Shown here piece after piece: positions 35,013 through 45,378 of a stretch of DNA of 64,000 bases. Position numbers and translations under genes: made by a program. The notes beneath the pieces are model-generated. The model was not told where the DNA came from and ran no database searches. It was given only the letters and a program-made list of their open reading frames with translations. Position 1 is the first letter of the stretch. Each line of letters opens with the position of its first letter. The DNA is from Amborella trichopoda (Eukaryota; Streptophyta; Magnoliopsida; Amborellales; Amborellaceae), in assembly GCF_000471905.2 (NCBI RefSeq), contig NW_006496103.1, positions 665,552-729,551 of the forward strand, in the 5' to 3' direction.

Positions 35013-36685
35013 TCTATGCTATCAAGATCCTTCCTCCCTGGATGCCCTTCTTAGAAGGGTTTGCTGACCCCTAAAAGGGGGCGAGGATAGAAATCAAGGG
35101 AAGAGTCCTGCAGGATAAGGCACAACCGCGGACTCGCGGACCGACGGGGGCTTCTTCACAGATGGGGTCACATGCGTGGAAGTGGGAGGAAGAGAGAGAG
35201 AGAAGGAATGACTTGGCTCGGGAGAAATGGGATGACCCAGGCGACCAGGGTGTCCTCGGGACTGCACACACTAGGGTACCCTCCCTCTCAAAGTTTTCTC
35301 TCTCTTCCTCTCTTCTCTCTCAAAATGGCTAAGGGCTCACAGAATAAGACAAAGCAAGAATGAACTAGCCTCGATTCTTCCCAGCCTTTGGGGTATTGGA
35401 GCATTAAAAAAGGGAACCTTTTGGAGCGATTTTCTAGACCTTTTTACAAATGAGCTAAGCTTGCTTATATAGAGGATTCAAAAAACAGGGGTGAACACTC
35501 AAACGTCAAGCTTAATTACAATTAAAATAATTGAAAACAAATCCAAAAATAATATGTAAATGATAAAAATACCCATGTGATCTTTTGCCCAAATGACGAG
35601 ACTGTCCCTGCATGCAGGCTGCTTTGTCATGGGAAGACCTTGGAAGCTGGTTCTGAAACATACGACAACTGTTCAACTTTTTCAGCAACATATCTTAGTT
35701 CCACTTTCGATTGCGAGCATTTTGATGCCCTTCAATCGTGTTGTGGTGGCCTTCTTCCCCCGGGTGAAAGTCCAGCCAGCTTTGTGAATTTTGTTTGTCG
35801 ATGCATCTTCGAGTTGCGTCATTTTAGCTCCTGGCTCTGCTTGCAAGTCAGAGAGGAGGCCGTTGCAGTCGTTTTGCACTAAGTTGGGGTCGATTTGGTG
35901 TGGATTTGTGTCTTCAGTCATTTTGGAAGGTTACCGAAGAAGGGGATCCTGCAACTGACTGGATTTGCTTGTTTGGTGACCTGAGGACTTTCATTCATCT
36001 AACAAGCCATTGAATAGACGAGTCATACCAGAATGTAGCTCTGTGCGAGGTGGTTCTTTTGAACTCTTCCTCACATCAATCCATGGCCTAGATTTTGAGC
36101 TATGTTTCACCGAATCTGGAGCCTGCTGGACCTTTTTTGTTGGTGCTGATTTCTCTAGCTGCTTTCCTCTTTAGAGCAATAGGGGTTCCCGGTCATGCCA
36201 CAGTGAGTTCCTTAGATCAAAATGATGAGGCTGACGTGATCTAGAACATGTCAACATTTGAGCTCGGTCTGATTTCAGAGAAAGGCGTCGTAGGTTGGAG
36301 AAGTTGTTGTCGGAAAACCTTGACGCAGCCCTATTTTTGGGACTGGTTTGGTGAAGCCGCATCGTGCTAAGGTAAAACCCATGAGTTGCGAGGCCGCATG
36401 AGCATAAACCCTTTTAGAGGGGTCCGATTGAGCCCAAATTTGGTCATCAGGAGTTTTCTAACGTTCTGAGCACAATGGCGATGGTCTGGTGCCCTGTTGA
36501 GCCGCTCCCAAAGGGCTACAATGGAGGGTCATTCTTTGGTGCAAGGGCACCGCACCCAGGTCACTAGGCTGGAGGCTTTATTTCTCGACACAATCCTGGC
36601 CTATGTGTTTTGTGAACCCGCGAGACCAAATCATCGCCGACTCTCTCCTTATTCTTACGGACTACATAAAAAATGACGTACAACA

Positions 36686-37148
36686 ACTTGCCCCACCTGA
36701 TGTTGCGCTTTGAGAGAAGCGAGAAGTGCAACATTCGGAAAAATTTAACGCCATAGCTCCTCTGACGAATCCTTGCCAAGACGTGTTTATTGTCTCTCAA
36801 TGATATTTTTTTTCTTGATCACTGGCACAATGCAATCCTCGAGGGGTAGACCTTGCTGAGCTTTTCCCTTGACCGAGGGGTGACTAAAGTGGTTTCCAAT
36901 GGTCTGGTGCCTTATTAAGGGGCTTTCTTCGGGTCCCATCAAAATCCGTTTTTCTTTTTGGGAGATCACCCTGATATTTTGCCGTCAGCAGGCATATGAC
37001 TTCTCAAAGCAGACTCTCGATTTTCCAGCCAGTGGGGGCCCTTATTGTAAGCTTCATCCCATTCTGGCCGGGGAGGTCTTGATGTTCCAGTTGGCAGGGG
37101 CCCTTCTTGTGAGCTTTATCACTATCCAAATAGAAACGCCAAGAGCAA
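36686..37148 (-). mobile_element. 3' untranslated part of the Tat-type element, no gene
   Basis: Between the LTR and the first minisatellite array. It contains the polypurine tract at its left end and repeated phrases (CCAGTGGGGGCCCTTATTGTAAGC at about 37,032 and TTGGCAGGGGCCCTTCTTGTGAG at about 37,090), which are an early 60-bp duplication. No coding signature. Confidence 0.5.
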
Positions 37149-37575
37149 ACAAGGTACCTCTTGGCTTACATCCTACTGGGCCAGTTGGGGGTCTCCCGAA
37201 TTACCTAGACATGAAAGGAGGATGGCCTTCGAGGCGGTCCCCCTGAATGCTTGAAGGTTGGTGGAGGAAGAAAAGGCAGACAATCTACCTCTTCGGCTTA
37301 TGTCCTACTGGCGTGGCTGGGGGTTTCTCGGCGCATTTCGATTGTTCAGGAGTGATAGAGGATGGCCTTAGAAGCGGTCCCATTTTAGGGGACTTCACCT
37401 TGAGTGTTGGAGTTTGATTAGGAGAACGACAGGCAAGGTACCTCTTTGGCTTACGTCATATTGGCATGGTTGGGGGTTTCTCGACGCGTCCCGATTGTCC
37501 AGGGGTGATAGGAGAATGGCCTCAGAAGCGGTCCCAATTTAGGGGACTTCACCCTGGCTTCAAGAGTTTGATGGA
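37149..37575. repeat. minisatellite, three units of about 130-155 bp
   Basis: Units start with GTACCTCTTGGCTTACATCC (37,152), CTACCTCTTCGGCTTATG (37,283) and GTACCTCTTTGGCTTACG (37,438). Each continues through GGGGGTTTCTCGGCGC-like, GGATGGCCTTAGAAGCGGTC and GGGGACTTCACC-like phrases. Confidence 0.85.
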
Positions 37576-37599
37576 AAAGGAGAGGAGAGGATTTTTTTA

Positions 37600-37925
37600 A
37601 TGTTGGCGGCACTAAGGCCGGGGATAAAAAAAGGTGGCATCGGAACATTAAGGCTTCGGTGTCGAAAATGAGAAGGCGACACTAAGGCCTGGGATAAAAG
37701 GGTGGCACCCAAACACTAAGGCTCCGGTGCCGAAAATAAGAAGGCAACACTAAGGCCTGGGATAAAAAAAGGTGGCACCGAACACTAAGGCTCTGGTGCT
37801 GAAAATGAGAAGGCGACACTAAGGCCGGGGATAAAAGGGTGGCACCGAAACACTAAGGCTCCGATGCCAAAAATGAGAAGGCGGCACTAAGGCCTGGGAG
37901 AAAAAAAAGGTGGCACTAGGGCCGA
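37600..37925. repeat. minisatellite, about 64-bp unit
   Basis: Five units of GGCGACACTAAGGCCTGGGA - TAAAAGGGTGGCACC - GAAACACTAAGGCTCCGGTG - CCGAAAATGAGAA, with high similarity between units. The phrase CACTAAGGCC is shared with the next array, which may have grown from it. Confidence 0.92.
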
Positions 37926-38275
37926 AAAAATTCGAAGACACTAGGGCCGTAGTTTTTTTGGAAGGCACTGAGGCTGTAGCGTTTTTTGGAAGGCACTAGG
38001 GCCGTGGTTGTATTTTTTTTTTGGGAGGCACTGGGGCCTTAGTTTTTTGGAAGGCACTGGGGCCGTAGTTTTTTTGGAAGGCACTGGGGCCGTAGTTTTT
38101 TTTTGGAAGGCAATGGGGCCGTAGTTTTTTTTTTTTGGAAGGCACTGGGGTCATAGTTTTTTTGGAAGGCACTAGGGCTGTAGCTTTTTTTTTGGAAGGC
38201 ATTGGGGTCACAACTTTTTTTTTTGAAGACACTGGGGCCGTGTTTTTTTGGAAGGCACTGGGGCCATGTTGAGCA
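37925..38275. repeat. minisatellite, about 28-bp unit
   Basis: About twelve units of GGAAGGCACTGGGGCCGTAG followed by a T-run of 6-12 bases. On minus, the repeat reads as an open frame of KKNYGPSAFQ-like units (37,996-38,439), which is a by-product of the repeat length. T-run length varies between units, as expected from slippage. Confidence 0.95.
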
Positions 38276-38384
38276 GGTTTTTGGAACTCGAGTAGCAAGG
38301 GGTTCGGTCCAGGTGCCCATTGAGGGTTTTCACCAGGGCCAAGGAGATATGGCGTCAGCAAAGTGGTTTTCACCATACCCTTTA

Positions 38385-38620
38385 TCGGGGTGTGTTTACT
38401 TGTTTCTTCAAGGACACGTCCACCCGTTAGCTTGCACATTTACTCATGGAGCCCTTTGCGGGTTTTCGCCATGCTCATATTTTTTTTTTAAGACTCTTTT
38501 ACTCATATCTTCGTGGCCATGCCCGCCTGTCATTTTTACTCATGGAGCCCTTTGCAGGTTTTCACCATGCCCCTGTTTTTTTTTTATTGGGCGATTTTAC
38601 CCATAGCCCCTTCTTTTTTT
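38385..38620. repeat. duplication, about 98-bp unit with T-runs
   Basis: TTTACTCATGGAGCCCTTTG, then CGGGTTTTCGCCATGC and a T-run, occurs at 38,440-38,500 and again at about 38,538-38,590. A shorter relative (TTTACCCATAGCCCC) is near 38,593. Confidence 0.8.
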
Positions 38621-39190
38621 GCGGCTTCTTTTTTTTTTGGGGAAGAAAGAGGCCACCAATGTGGTGAACCTTGACGGAGGGGTCTTGAGAGTCTTAAGGG
38701 TGCAGCCCTACACCAGGTTGATTGTAGCTGCTCGAGGCCGAAGCAGGGCATATCTTTTTTTCTGGGGGGGCGTTGCCTCGAAGAGTAGCTTTATGGTGGC
38801 CCAAGTGGTTTTGTGTACGCGCGGGGTCGATGATGGGGGTGTCCATAGGAGGTGTAGGATGGTGCCCACGGGGGGGTGAATGGATGGGACCCGCGGGGGG
38901 TGAAGCTTATAGAGGCAGTGTTAGGCTACCGAAACGCCTACATGCTGAGCGAGCTCAGATGGAGAATGCCATGTGATGGAGGGGCCTCGGCGTAAGATCT
39001 GCTTGAGTGATCTACTGATACGCTAGGCTGACAGTGTGGCGGCACGATATTTGACCGTGACGCTTCGTGAGTAACGCCTGGTAGGTGAGGCATGAGAAGG
39101 TTTAAATGTCGCGGTCAACAAGGCATCGTTGTGGTGACACGTGGCTGAGCAACTGAGAGAAAGGGCGCTCGGGAAGCAGCAAGGTTTGAT
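38620..39190. other. GC-rich non-coding stretch of the element, no gene
   Basis: G-rich sequence with runs such as GGGGGGGCG and a GGACCCGCGGGGGGTGAAGC phrase near 38,886. Short overlapping open frames show no domain. It lies between the minisatellites and the antisense cassette. Confidence 0.4.
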
Positions 39191-40700
39191 GAGCCTAGGC
39201 CTTTAAAAAGGGGCTAGGCAGGAGAGCATGATTGTAGCTTTTCCCCTTTGCGACGAAGTACCTTTTTAGATGCTCCTTTGTGTGGAGGTAGCGCGGAGAC
39301 TTCGTTTTCTTTGAAGAGTTTGGTCTATGAACGATGCTCGCAGCGGGGGTTGATTGCTTGACACCGACCTTTGGGGTGCACACAAGCGTTGAGCAGCCTT
39401 GTGAAGACGTTTGCCCATGCGGAGGAGACGATGGACCCGTGACAGAGGGCGAGCTTGTTGCTGCGGAGATCCTCTGTTTGTGCAGGACCCATAGCGTGAG
39501 GCTCGCGACCGTGTATGAGGCGTTGGGGACCAGTTGCCGCTGTTGGTGGGGGCGGTGCGCCTAGGCTTTGTGCGTGTACTGCTCTCATCGAAGAGCGCAC
39601 TACTCTTCGACTTCTTCATTGAACAAAAGGGGGGTGCCCCCCTGGTTCTCGGAAGGTAGGAAACCCACTTCAGAAAGGGAATACTTCCTCGTAGCTACTG
39701 TTTATTGTAGCTGCGATTCTGTAATCTTTTACATTCGTGAAATAAATTTCCTTTTTGAGCTAGCCATTTGTGGTTACCTTGCACGCCTTTGTTTGCCGCT
39801 TCTTTTTCTCTCCTTTTTTGTGGGCCGGTGCAGTCCTTATCCCTACTGATGGTGGGGATAAGGAATGGCAAATGGAATGTCCATCATGCCAGTGGGGCAG
39901 TTGCTGCTTGTTGCGAGATGACAGTTGGGTCGCCCTTGTGGGTTTTCATCCCAACCCTTACGGGGTGCGTCATTGATGACTTTCGCAAAACCCCTTTTTT
40001 TTTTTTGGGGGACCGCAGGTGGTCCTGTATGTGCGCGAGGCAAGAAACGAGGTTTTGTTGTCCGCGAAGCACCGTGGTGCAGAGGCATGCCTTAGGCGCT
40101 CTGAGGGGGCCCTTACTGTGGGCTGTATGCATGAGCTAGGAGGCGTTTGGACGACGATAGGCGTACCGTTCCTAGTAGGCCATGTCATACATGCAGCAGT
40201 TAATGCAGAGCAAGAGAGGCAGCATCAACATCGTATGACGGTTCGATTACGTGCCCTTAGTGCTTCCTAAGGACTGAGAGTAATCTTTTGCACGTGTGGC
40301 ACGTCGCTTGGGGTGCTGTTCGTACGATCGTATCTTCGGGGCTCGTGGCTCGTGGCTGTGGCCCATGCGATGCTTTGATTTGCAGGTTGGCGACTCCTCA
40401 GTGCTTGGCCTCTGACGCTTCGCTTCGCGTGCCGCCGGCACTCTCCAACGATTGGGGGGTGTTGCTCGTCGATTGGGCCTCCTGCTGCCAGACTTTATAA
40501 AAGGAGGGGTGTCTGTTCTTCGCTTTTACCTAGGGTCTGGATCCCAAGTAAAAGCAATCACCCTTAGCGCCTTTGTTCAGGCCTCCTTTTCGGCGTTCAC
40601 CTTCTTCCGAAGCAGCACTCTCGAGCAGGACCTATGGACGGTCGGAGTCCACCCTCTCCTCCACCAGGTGATACTGTCTGCTTGGGCCTAGGTGTGTGGC
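39190..40700 (+). mobile_element. promoter/leader block of an antisense cassette in the Tat-type element
   Basis: Contains CCTTTAAAAAGGGGC at about 39,200, AATAAA at 39,741-39,746 and a second TATA, TTTATAAAAGGAGGGG, at 40,494-40,509. From about 39,730 to 40,700 it matches, in inverted orientation, 47,020-46,000. Shared blocks include GTCCTTATCCCTACTGATGG / ATCCTTGCTGATGGTGAGG, GTGGGTTTTCATCCCAACCC / GTGGGTTTTTGTCTCAACCC, and GCACGTGTGGCACGTCGC / ACACGTGTGGCACATTGC. Two independent copies with a conserved TATA argue for a real unit. Whether the AATAAA-to-TATA order marks an LTR or an internal promoter is unresolved. Confidence 0.5.
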
Positions 40701-40765
40701 TGGTGCGCTTTTTTCTTTTGATATGACCCTTTTGGTTTCTTTCCCCCTTTTTGACAGCAGCAAAA

Positions 40766-41660
40766 CTCATGAGGTTTGCGGCTGATGAGGCCTCTGCTTC
40801 GTCCCCCAGGACGTCTGCATCAGCTGGTGTCGAAAATCAGGGGACAACTGGAGAGCCCTCTTCCATGCCTCTGGTCGTTCCCTCTGAGTCTTAGCCCTTA
40901 TGGTTGGGGGGCCTGTCCTTGACGTTCCCCCACTTGCTTTAGTGAGTTCCCCGGTTTTGGCTTCGTCGGGGTTAGGCTTTAGAGCACGGACTGTGCAATA
41001 GGTGCTCCAAATGAGACTGGAGGGCTTGAAGGAGTGCCCCCTTTCTGATCTCCAGGAGGGGATTGAGGAGGTGAGGGCTTGCGAGGCCCATCTGCAGGCT
41101 GCAGATTTGGACGCGGAGTCCTCCAGCCGGTTTGAAGAGCAGCTGCTGAACCTTGACCAGTGGGGATCTACAGCCCTCTCGGCAAAGGCCTTAGTCAAAC
41201 AGCTTGACGAGTCCTATTCTGCTCCACTAAGGGTCGAGTTGGCTGCTCAAGAAGCCCTGGTGGAAGGCTATGAGAAGGGAGATGGAAAAAAACTTCTCAT
41301 CACGCACGGTTCACAGAGGAGGAGCACGAGACAAAGCAAGAGATTCAAAGGATTGAAGACAAGATCGCAGAGTTGCAAACCCGTGCCGACACCTTAAAGG
41401 AGCGCTGGTAGCGTCTTCAGGAAGCTCTACCTGGCAACTCTCGGAGCCTGAAACAAATAGACTTGGAGATGAGGACGGTCACCGCCCTCTTTGAGTTTGT
41501 AGCCGCAAACATCGCCCATGGGGAGGAGCGAGTGCAGGCTATATTGAGGGAAGTGGGGAAGTTGAAGTTGAGGATGCGGGAGGTGCTCGACCGCTTCTGA
41601 TATTTTGTGTGGGCCATGCTAGCCCACTAAGATTTTGTAAGCTCATTTGTATGTGAATAA
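40766..41660 (+). pseudogene. antisense coiled-coil ORF fossil (extra ORF of the Tat-type element)
   Basis: A pyrimidine tract ending TTTTTGACAG resembles a 3' splice site and precedes ATG 40,769 (MRFAADEASASSPRTSASAG). Further on, an open stretch at 41,002-41,397 encodes an Ala/Glu/Leu-rich, coiled-coil-like segment (EEVRACEAHLQAADLDAESS, LRVELAAQEALVEGYEKG), and similar sequence continues to about 41,600. A TGAATAAGACA site at 41,654 parallels the TGAATAAGATG after the PMD fossil at 12,027. The unit is antisense to the gag remnant at 42.1-43.6 kb. Broken. Confidence 0.5.
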
Positions 41661-42099
41661 GACAACCATTTTTTTTATTATTTTGCGTTTGGTGCGTTTG
41701 AGGTTTCTTCTTATCCCCCCCCCCCCTTCCCTTTACTTTCTTTTTTTTTAAAAAATTTTTTTGGATTTCACTTCTTTCCCTTTTGTTTCTTTCGAGAGAG
41801 GGGCAATAATGGCGAGGATTGGGGCGTTGACTAGGAGGGTGCCTGAGCGTTCTCTCGGGGTGCTGTGGACCCCTGCCGTTGCACGGTTATGTTAAGAAGT
41901 AGTTTTAGAGTCATACCCTCGCGACTGCCGTACGGTCCGCTTTAAAATCCCGCCCTTGGGATTGGCAGTAGTGTGCACCTTTAGGACCTCGTGCCTGTGT
42001 GGGGAGAACCCTGAGGATTCTCATGGTGGTGCACCGACTTCCCCTGGCCTACAGGGCCTGCCTTGGATGAAGTCGTGCAACGTAGGTCGAGGAGATGAG

Positions 42100-43660
42100 G
42101 GAAAAGGCTAGCAAAGCAGAGACTCAATCTTGGGGACTTTGTTGTCCTGCTCTTCATGAAGCGTGACGGTGGGGCAGGCTTCGAGTGTTCCGAAAGCCTT
42201 TCCAAGGTCCTCCAAATCGATCTGTAGTCTTCGAACCAGCGCTTCGATGTGGCCTCTCAACTTAAGGCAGTCTCTGGTGGGGTGCCCCAACATCCGGTGA
42301 AAAGCACAGTAATTGGGGCGATCAACCCATTTTGCATGGTCCGGCTATTTACTGGGAAGGAGGACCACCAAGTCCTGTTCAATAAGGATTCTGAGGAGGG
42401 TTGGCACCCACGCTTTGTTGATGGTGCTCCACTGGTTGGGCTGCCGTTTAGACCCTCTGGCCTGCTGATAGCTTTTTGGTGGGGGCACCCTGATGTAGTC
42501 CTAACTTAGGGGCGGCTATTGCTGCAATGCCCCTTGACCCCGTGCCCTTGAGACTTGGGGGATGTCCATCACAAGTGAAGGGGTTCCTTGGGGCAAGGTT
42601 TGACAGGTGATGGACGCCATCTCAGTTCTATGGAAGTGAAACTCCATTTATGCAGCCTGTTTGAGCCACATGCTCCGATAGACCTTCCCCCCGATTTGGA
42701 GGTGGGTCCGGTCTCCTTCTTGGCAGGCTCACACTATCGATGAGTGGGCAGTAATGACGACGTCAGATAGAGTGAAACACCGGAGGGTAGGCGTTTCCGC
42801 CGTTAGTGGCACAAGCTGAGAGCCCGCGGTAGGAGGGAGAGCGTCGCTGATAGCTGCGATGACCATCCTCTGCCCTTCTCTACTATCGAGGCTTTCTTTG
42901 GCTCTGCGTGTGTGTGTGCGATCCATAGTGGTATTTGGGGCGGTCATAGGGCCAACCCCTTATGTGGTGAGGGGCGGAGCGCGTGTGGCAGCCACCCATT
43001 TAGCCTGTGAGGCTGTTGCGCCTCCCGTATGCATGTGCGTTTGGTTGGAGGGCTTCTGATCGTCTCGGAAGTCTCGTGCTGGTCGGGAGCCAACCTTTGG
43101 GTTGTCCAGAGCCGTGGAACTGTTATGGATCCACTTATCCCTCTTTCCTTTGGGTCGGGGAGTTCTACATCCCCATACCCATGGCTGCTCAGGGACAGGC
43201 TCGACTATTCGGTCCTCCCTCCCCTGTGTGTCCTCTTTGTGGCCATGCTGACCTAGCTATACTGGTTGCGACTGGGGAAGTTTGGGGCACGGGCCCTCAG
43301 GCACGTTGCCCCACCTCTTCTGGTGTTAAGGGGGAGCCCCTTAATGCCCGTTGCGCAGGCGACTCTGCCACTCCCCCTTACCCGGCTGGCCCCGGCATGA
43401 CTACCGTTGCTGCGGGTAACCAGAAAACGACCTCGCTTGCTTCACAAAGGGGCACCCCTGCACACATACCACTCCCTGGCGAGCACCATGTCAGCCTGCG
43501 CGGTTACTTCACCGCGCACACCCATGTTCATAAACTCTCTGGCGACTTGACCTCCATAATAATGAATCGGGGCAAGAGGCGGCCTACCCCGGTCCCTTAA
43601 ATAATCGTGGGTCACTCTCGACCCGGACACGGTGCAGGTGGCTCGGCTACCCAGAGCCGT
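42100..43660 (-). mobile_element. Tat-type gag remnant
   Basis: On minus near 42,345-42,150 a nucleocapsid-like segment reads NYCAFHRMLGHPTRDCLKLR followed by GHIEALVRR. This matches the C..H...GH.T..C..LK.EIE.LI pattern at the end of gag in plant Ty3-gypsy (Tat/Athila-side) elements. Upstream sequence toward the LTR at 43.68 kb fits the body of gag by position but is too decayed to recognise. No protease, RT or integrase follows; the element appears pol-less. Multiple breaks. Confidence 0.65.
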
Positions 43661-43677
43661 AGAACTCCCCGTCTCTG

Positions 43678-45363
43678 TGCTATGGGGACAGGATCAGGAT
43701 GTCCCTCCTCCCTGGATGCCCTTCTCGAAAGGGTTTGCTGACCCCTAAAAGGGGGTGTGGATAGATATCGAGGGAAGAGTCCCGCAGGTTAGAGCACGTC
43801 CGCGGGCTTGCAGACGGATGGGGGCTTCCGCACGGATGGGGTCGCACGTGTAGAAGTGGGAGGAAGAGAGAGAGAGATGGAATGACTCGGCTTGGGGGAA
43901 ATGGGATGACCCGCACGATCGAGGTGTCCGTGGGACCGCACACTCAGGGGTACCCTCCCTCTCAAAGTTTTCTCTCTCTTCCTCTCTTCTCTCCCAAATG
44001 GGCTAGGGGCTCATAGAATAAGACAAAGCAAGAATGAACTAGCCTCGATTCTTCCCAACCTTTGGGGTATTGGAGCTTTCAAAAAGGGAACCTTTTGGAG
44101 CAATTTTTTGGACCCTTACACAAATGAGCTAAGCCTGCTTATATAGAGGATTCACCTAACAGGGGTGAACGCTCAAAAGTCAAGCTCAATTCCAATTAAA
44201 ATAATTGAAAACAAATCCAAAAATAAGATGCAATTGACCAAAATGCCCTTGTGACCTTTTGCCCAAATGATGAGACCGTCCCTACATGCAGGCTGCTCTA
44301 TCATGGGAAGACCTTGGAAGCTGGTTCTACAACATGCAGCAAATTTTCAACTTTTTCAGCAACATATCTTTGTTCCTCTTTCGCATTTTGATGCCTTTCA
44401 ATTGTGTTGTGGTGCCTTCTTCCCCAAGGTGAAAGTCTGACCAGTTTTGTGAATTTTGTTTACCGACGCATCTCCGAGCTACGTCGTTTTAGCTCCTCGG
44501 TCTGCTTGCAAGTCAGAGAGGAGGTCGTTGTAGTCGTTTTGCACCAAGTTGGGGCCGATTTGGTGTGGATTTGCGTCTTCGGTCATTTTGGAAGGTTACT
44601 CGAGAAGGGGATTTTGGCAACGGACTGGATTTGCTTGTTTGGTGACATGAGGACTTGCATTCATCTAACAAGGGATTGAATGCAAGAGTCATACTAGAAT
44701 GTAGCTCTGTGCGAGGTGGTTCTTTTGAACTCTTCCTTGCACCAATCCATGGCCTGGATTTTGAGCTATGCTTCACCGAATCCGGAGCCTGCTGAACCTT
44801 TTTTTTTTGTCTTAGTTTCTCCGGTTGCTTTCCTCTTCAGAGCAATAGTAGTTCCCGGTCACGCCACAGTGAGTTCCTTAGGTCAAAATGACGAGGTTGG
44901 CATGATCTAGAACATATCAACATTTGAGCTCCGTCTGATTTCGGAGAAAGGCACCATAGGTTGGAGAAGTTGCTGTTGGAAAACTTTGGCACAATTGCAT
45001 TTCCGGGTCTGGTTTGGTGTAGCCGCATCGCACTAAGGTAAAACCCTTGAGTTGCGAGGCCGCATGAGCATAGAACCATTTAGAGGGGTCCAATTGAGCC
45101 CAAATTTGGTCCTCGGAGGTTTTCTAACATTCTGAGCACAATGGAGATGGTCTCGTGCTCTGTTGCAACCTCTCTCATAGGGCTACAGTGGAGGGTCTTT
45201 CTATGGTGCAAGGGCACCACACCCAGGTCATTAGGCTGAAGGTTTTATTTCTCGACACAATTCTGGCCTACGTGTGTTTCGTGAACCCGCGAGACCAGAC
45301 TGTCGTTGGCTCTGTCTTTATTCTCACAGGATCATGGCAGTACATCAAAAATGACGTACAACC
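43678..45363 (-). mobile_element. 5' LTR of the Tat-type element, family B copy 2
   Basis: Matches 35,016-36,685 over its length: CCTCCCTGGATGCCCTTCT, GGGTTTGCTGACCCCTAAAA, GATGGGGTCGCACGTG, CCCTCCCTCTCAAAGTTTTC, the TATA box CCTCTATATAAGCAGG (44,150-44,135, minus) and the end block AAAAATGACGTACAAC at 45,363. With the copy at 34,267-36,685 it brackets gag, the antisense cassette and the minisatellites, giving an element of about 11 kb on minus. Identity between the shared parts is high by eye, roughly 85-90 percent. Confidence 0.8.
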
Positions 45364-45378
45364 TTGAGTCTTGATAGT

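Larger units (their letters stand above)
34267..36685 (-). mobile_element. 3' LTR of a Tat-type element, family B copy 1
   Basis: On minus it starts TGTTGTACGTCATTTTT at 36,685, directly after a purine tract (AGGTGGGGCAAGT at 36,698-36,686). It has a TATA box CCTCTATATAAGCAAG at 35,476-35,461, then a CT/GA tract at 35,002-34,540, and a 3' part containing GGTTTGGACAGGAGCCC (inverted) near 34,510. The plus-strand copy at 47.1-48.7 kb shows the same order, which places the left end near 34,267. A 368-base run of N interrupts the CT tract. Broken/decayed; no target duplication was matched. Confidence 0.7.

Noticed and set aside
34401-35074. Open frames of 156-217 codons crossing the N gap
   Set aside because: Over half of each is N; the rest is CT repeat.
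37600-38275. CRISPR-like regular repeats
   Set aside because: Plant nuclear DNA; the units are contiguous with no unique spacers.
37996-38439. 147-codon KKNYGPSAFQ-repeat open frame
   Set aside because: The 28-bp array with T-runs explains it; the frame drifts with T-run length and no promoter or start is plausible.
43007-43600. 197-codon plus-strand open frame
   Set aside because: GC-rich, Pro-rich, no domain; it is opposite the gag remnant on the minus strand, so it is likely a shadow frame.
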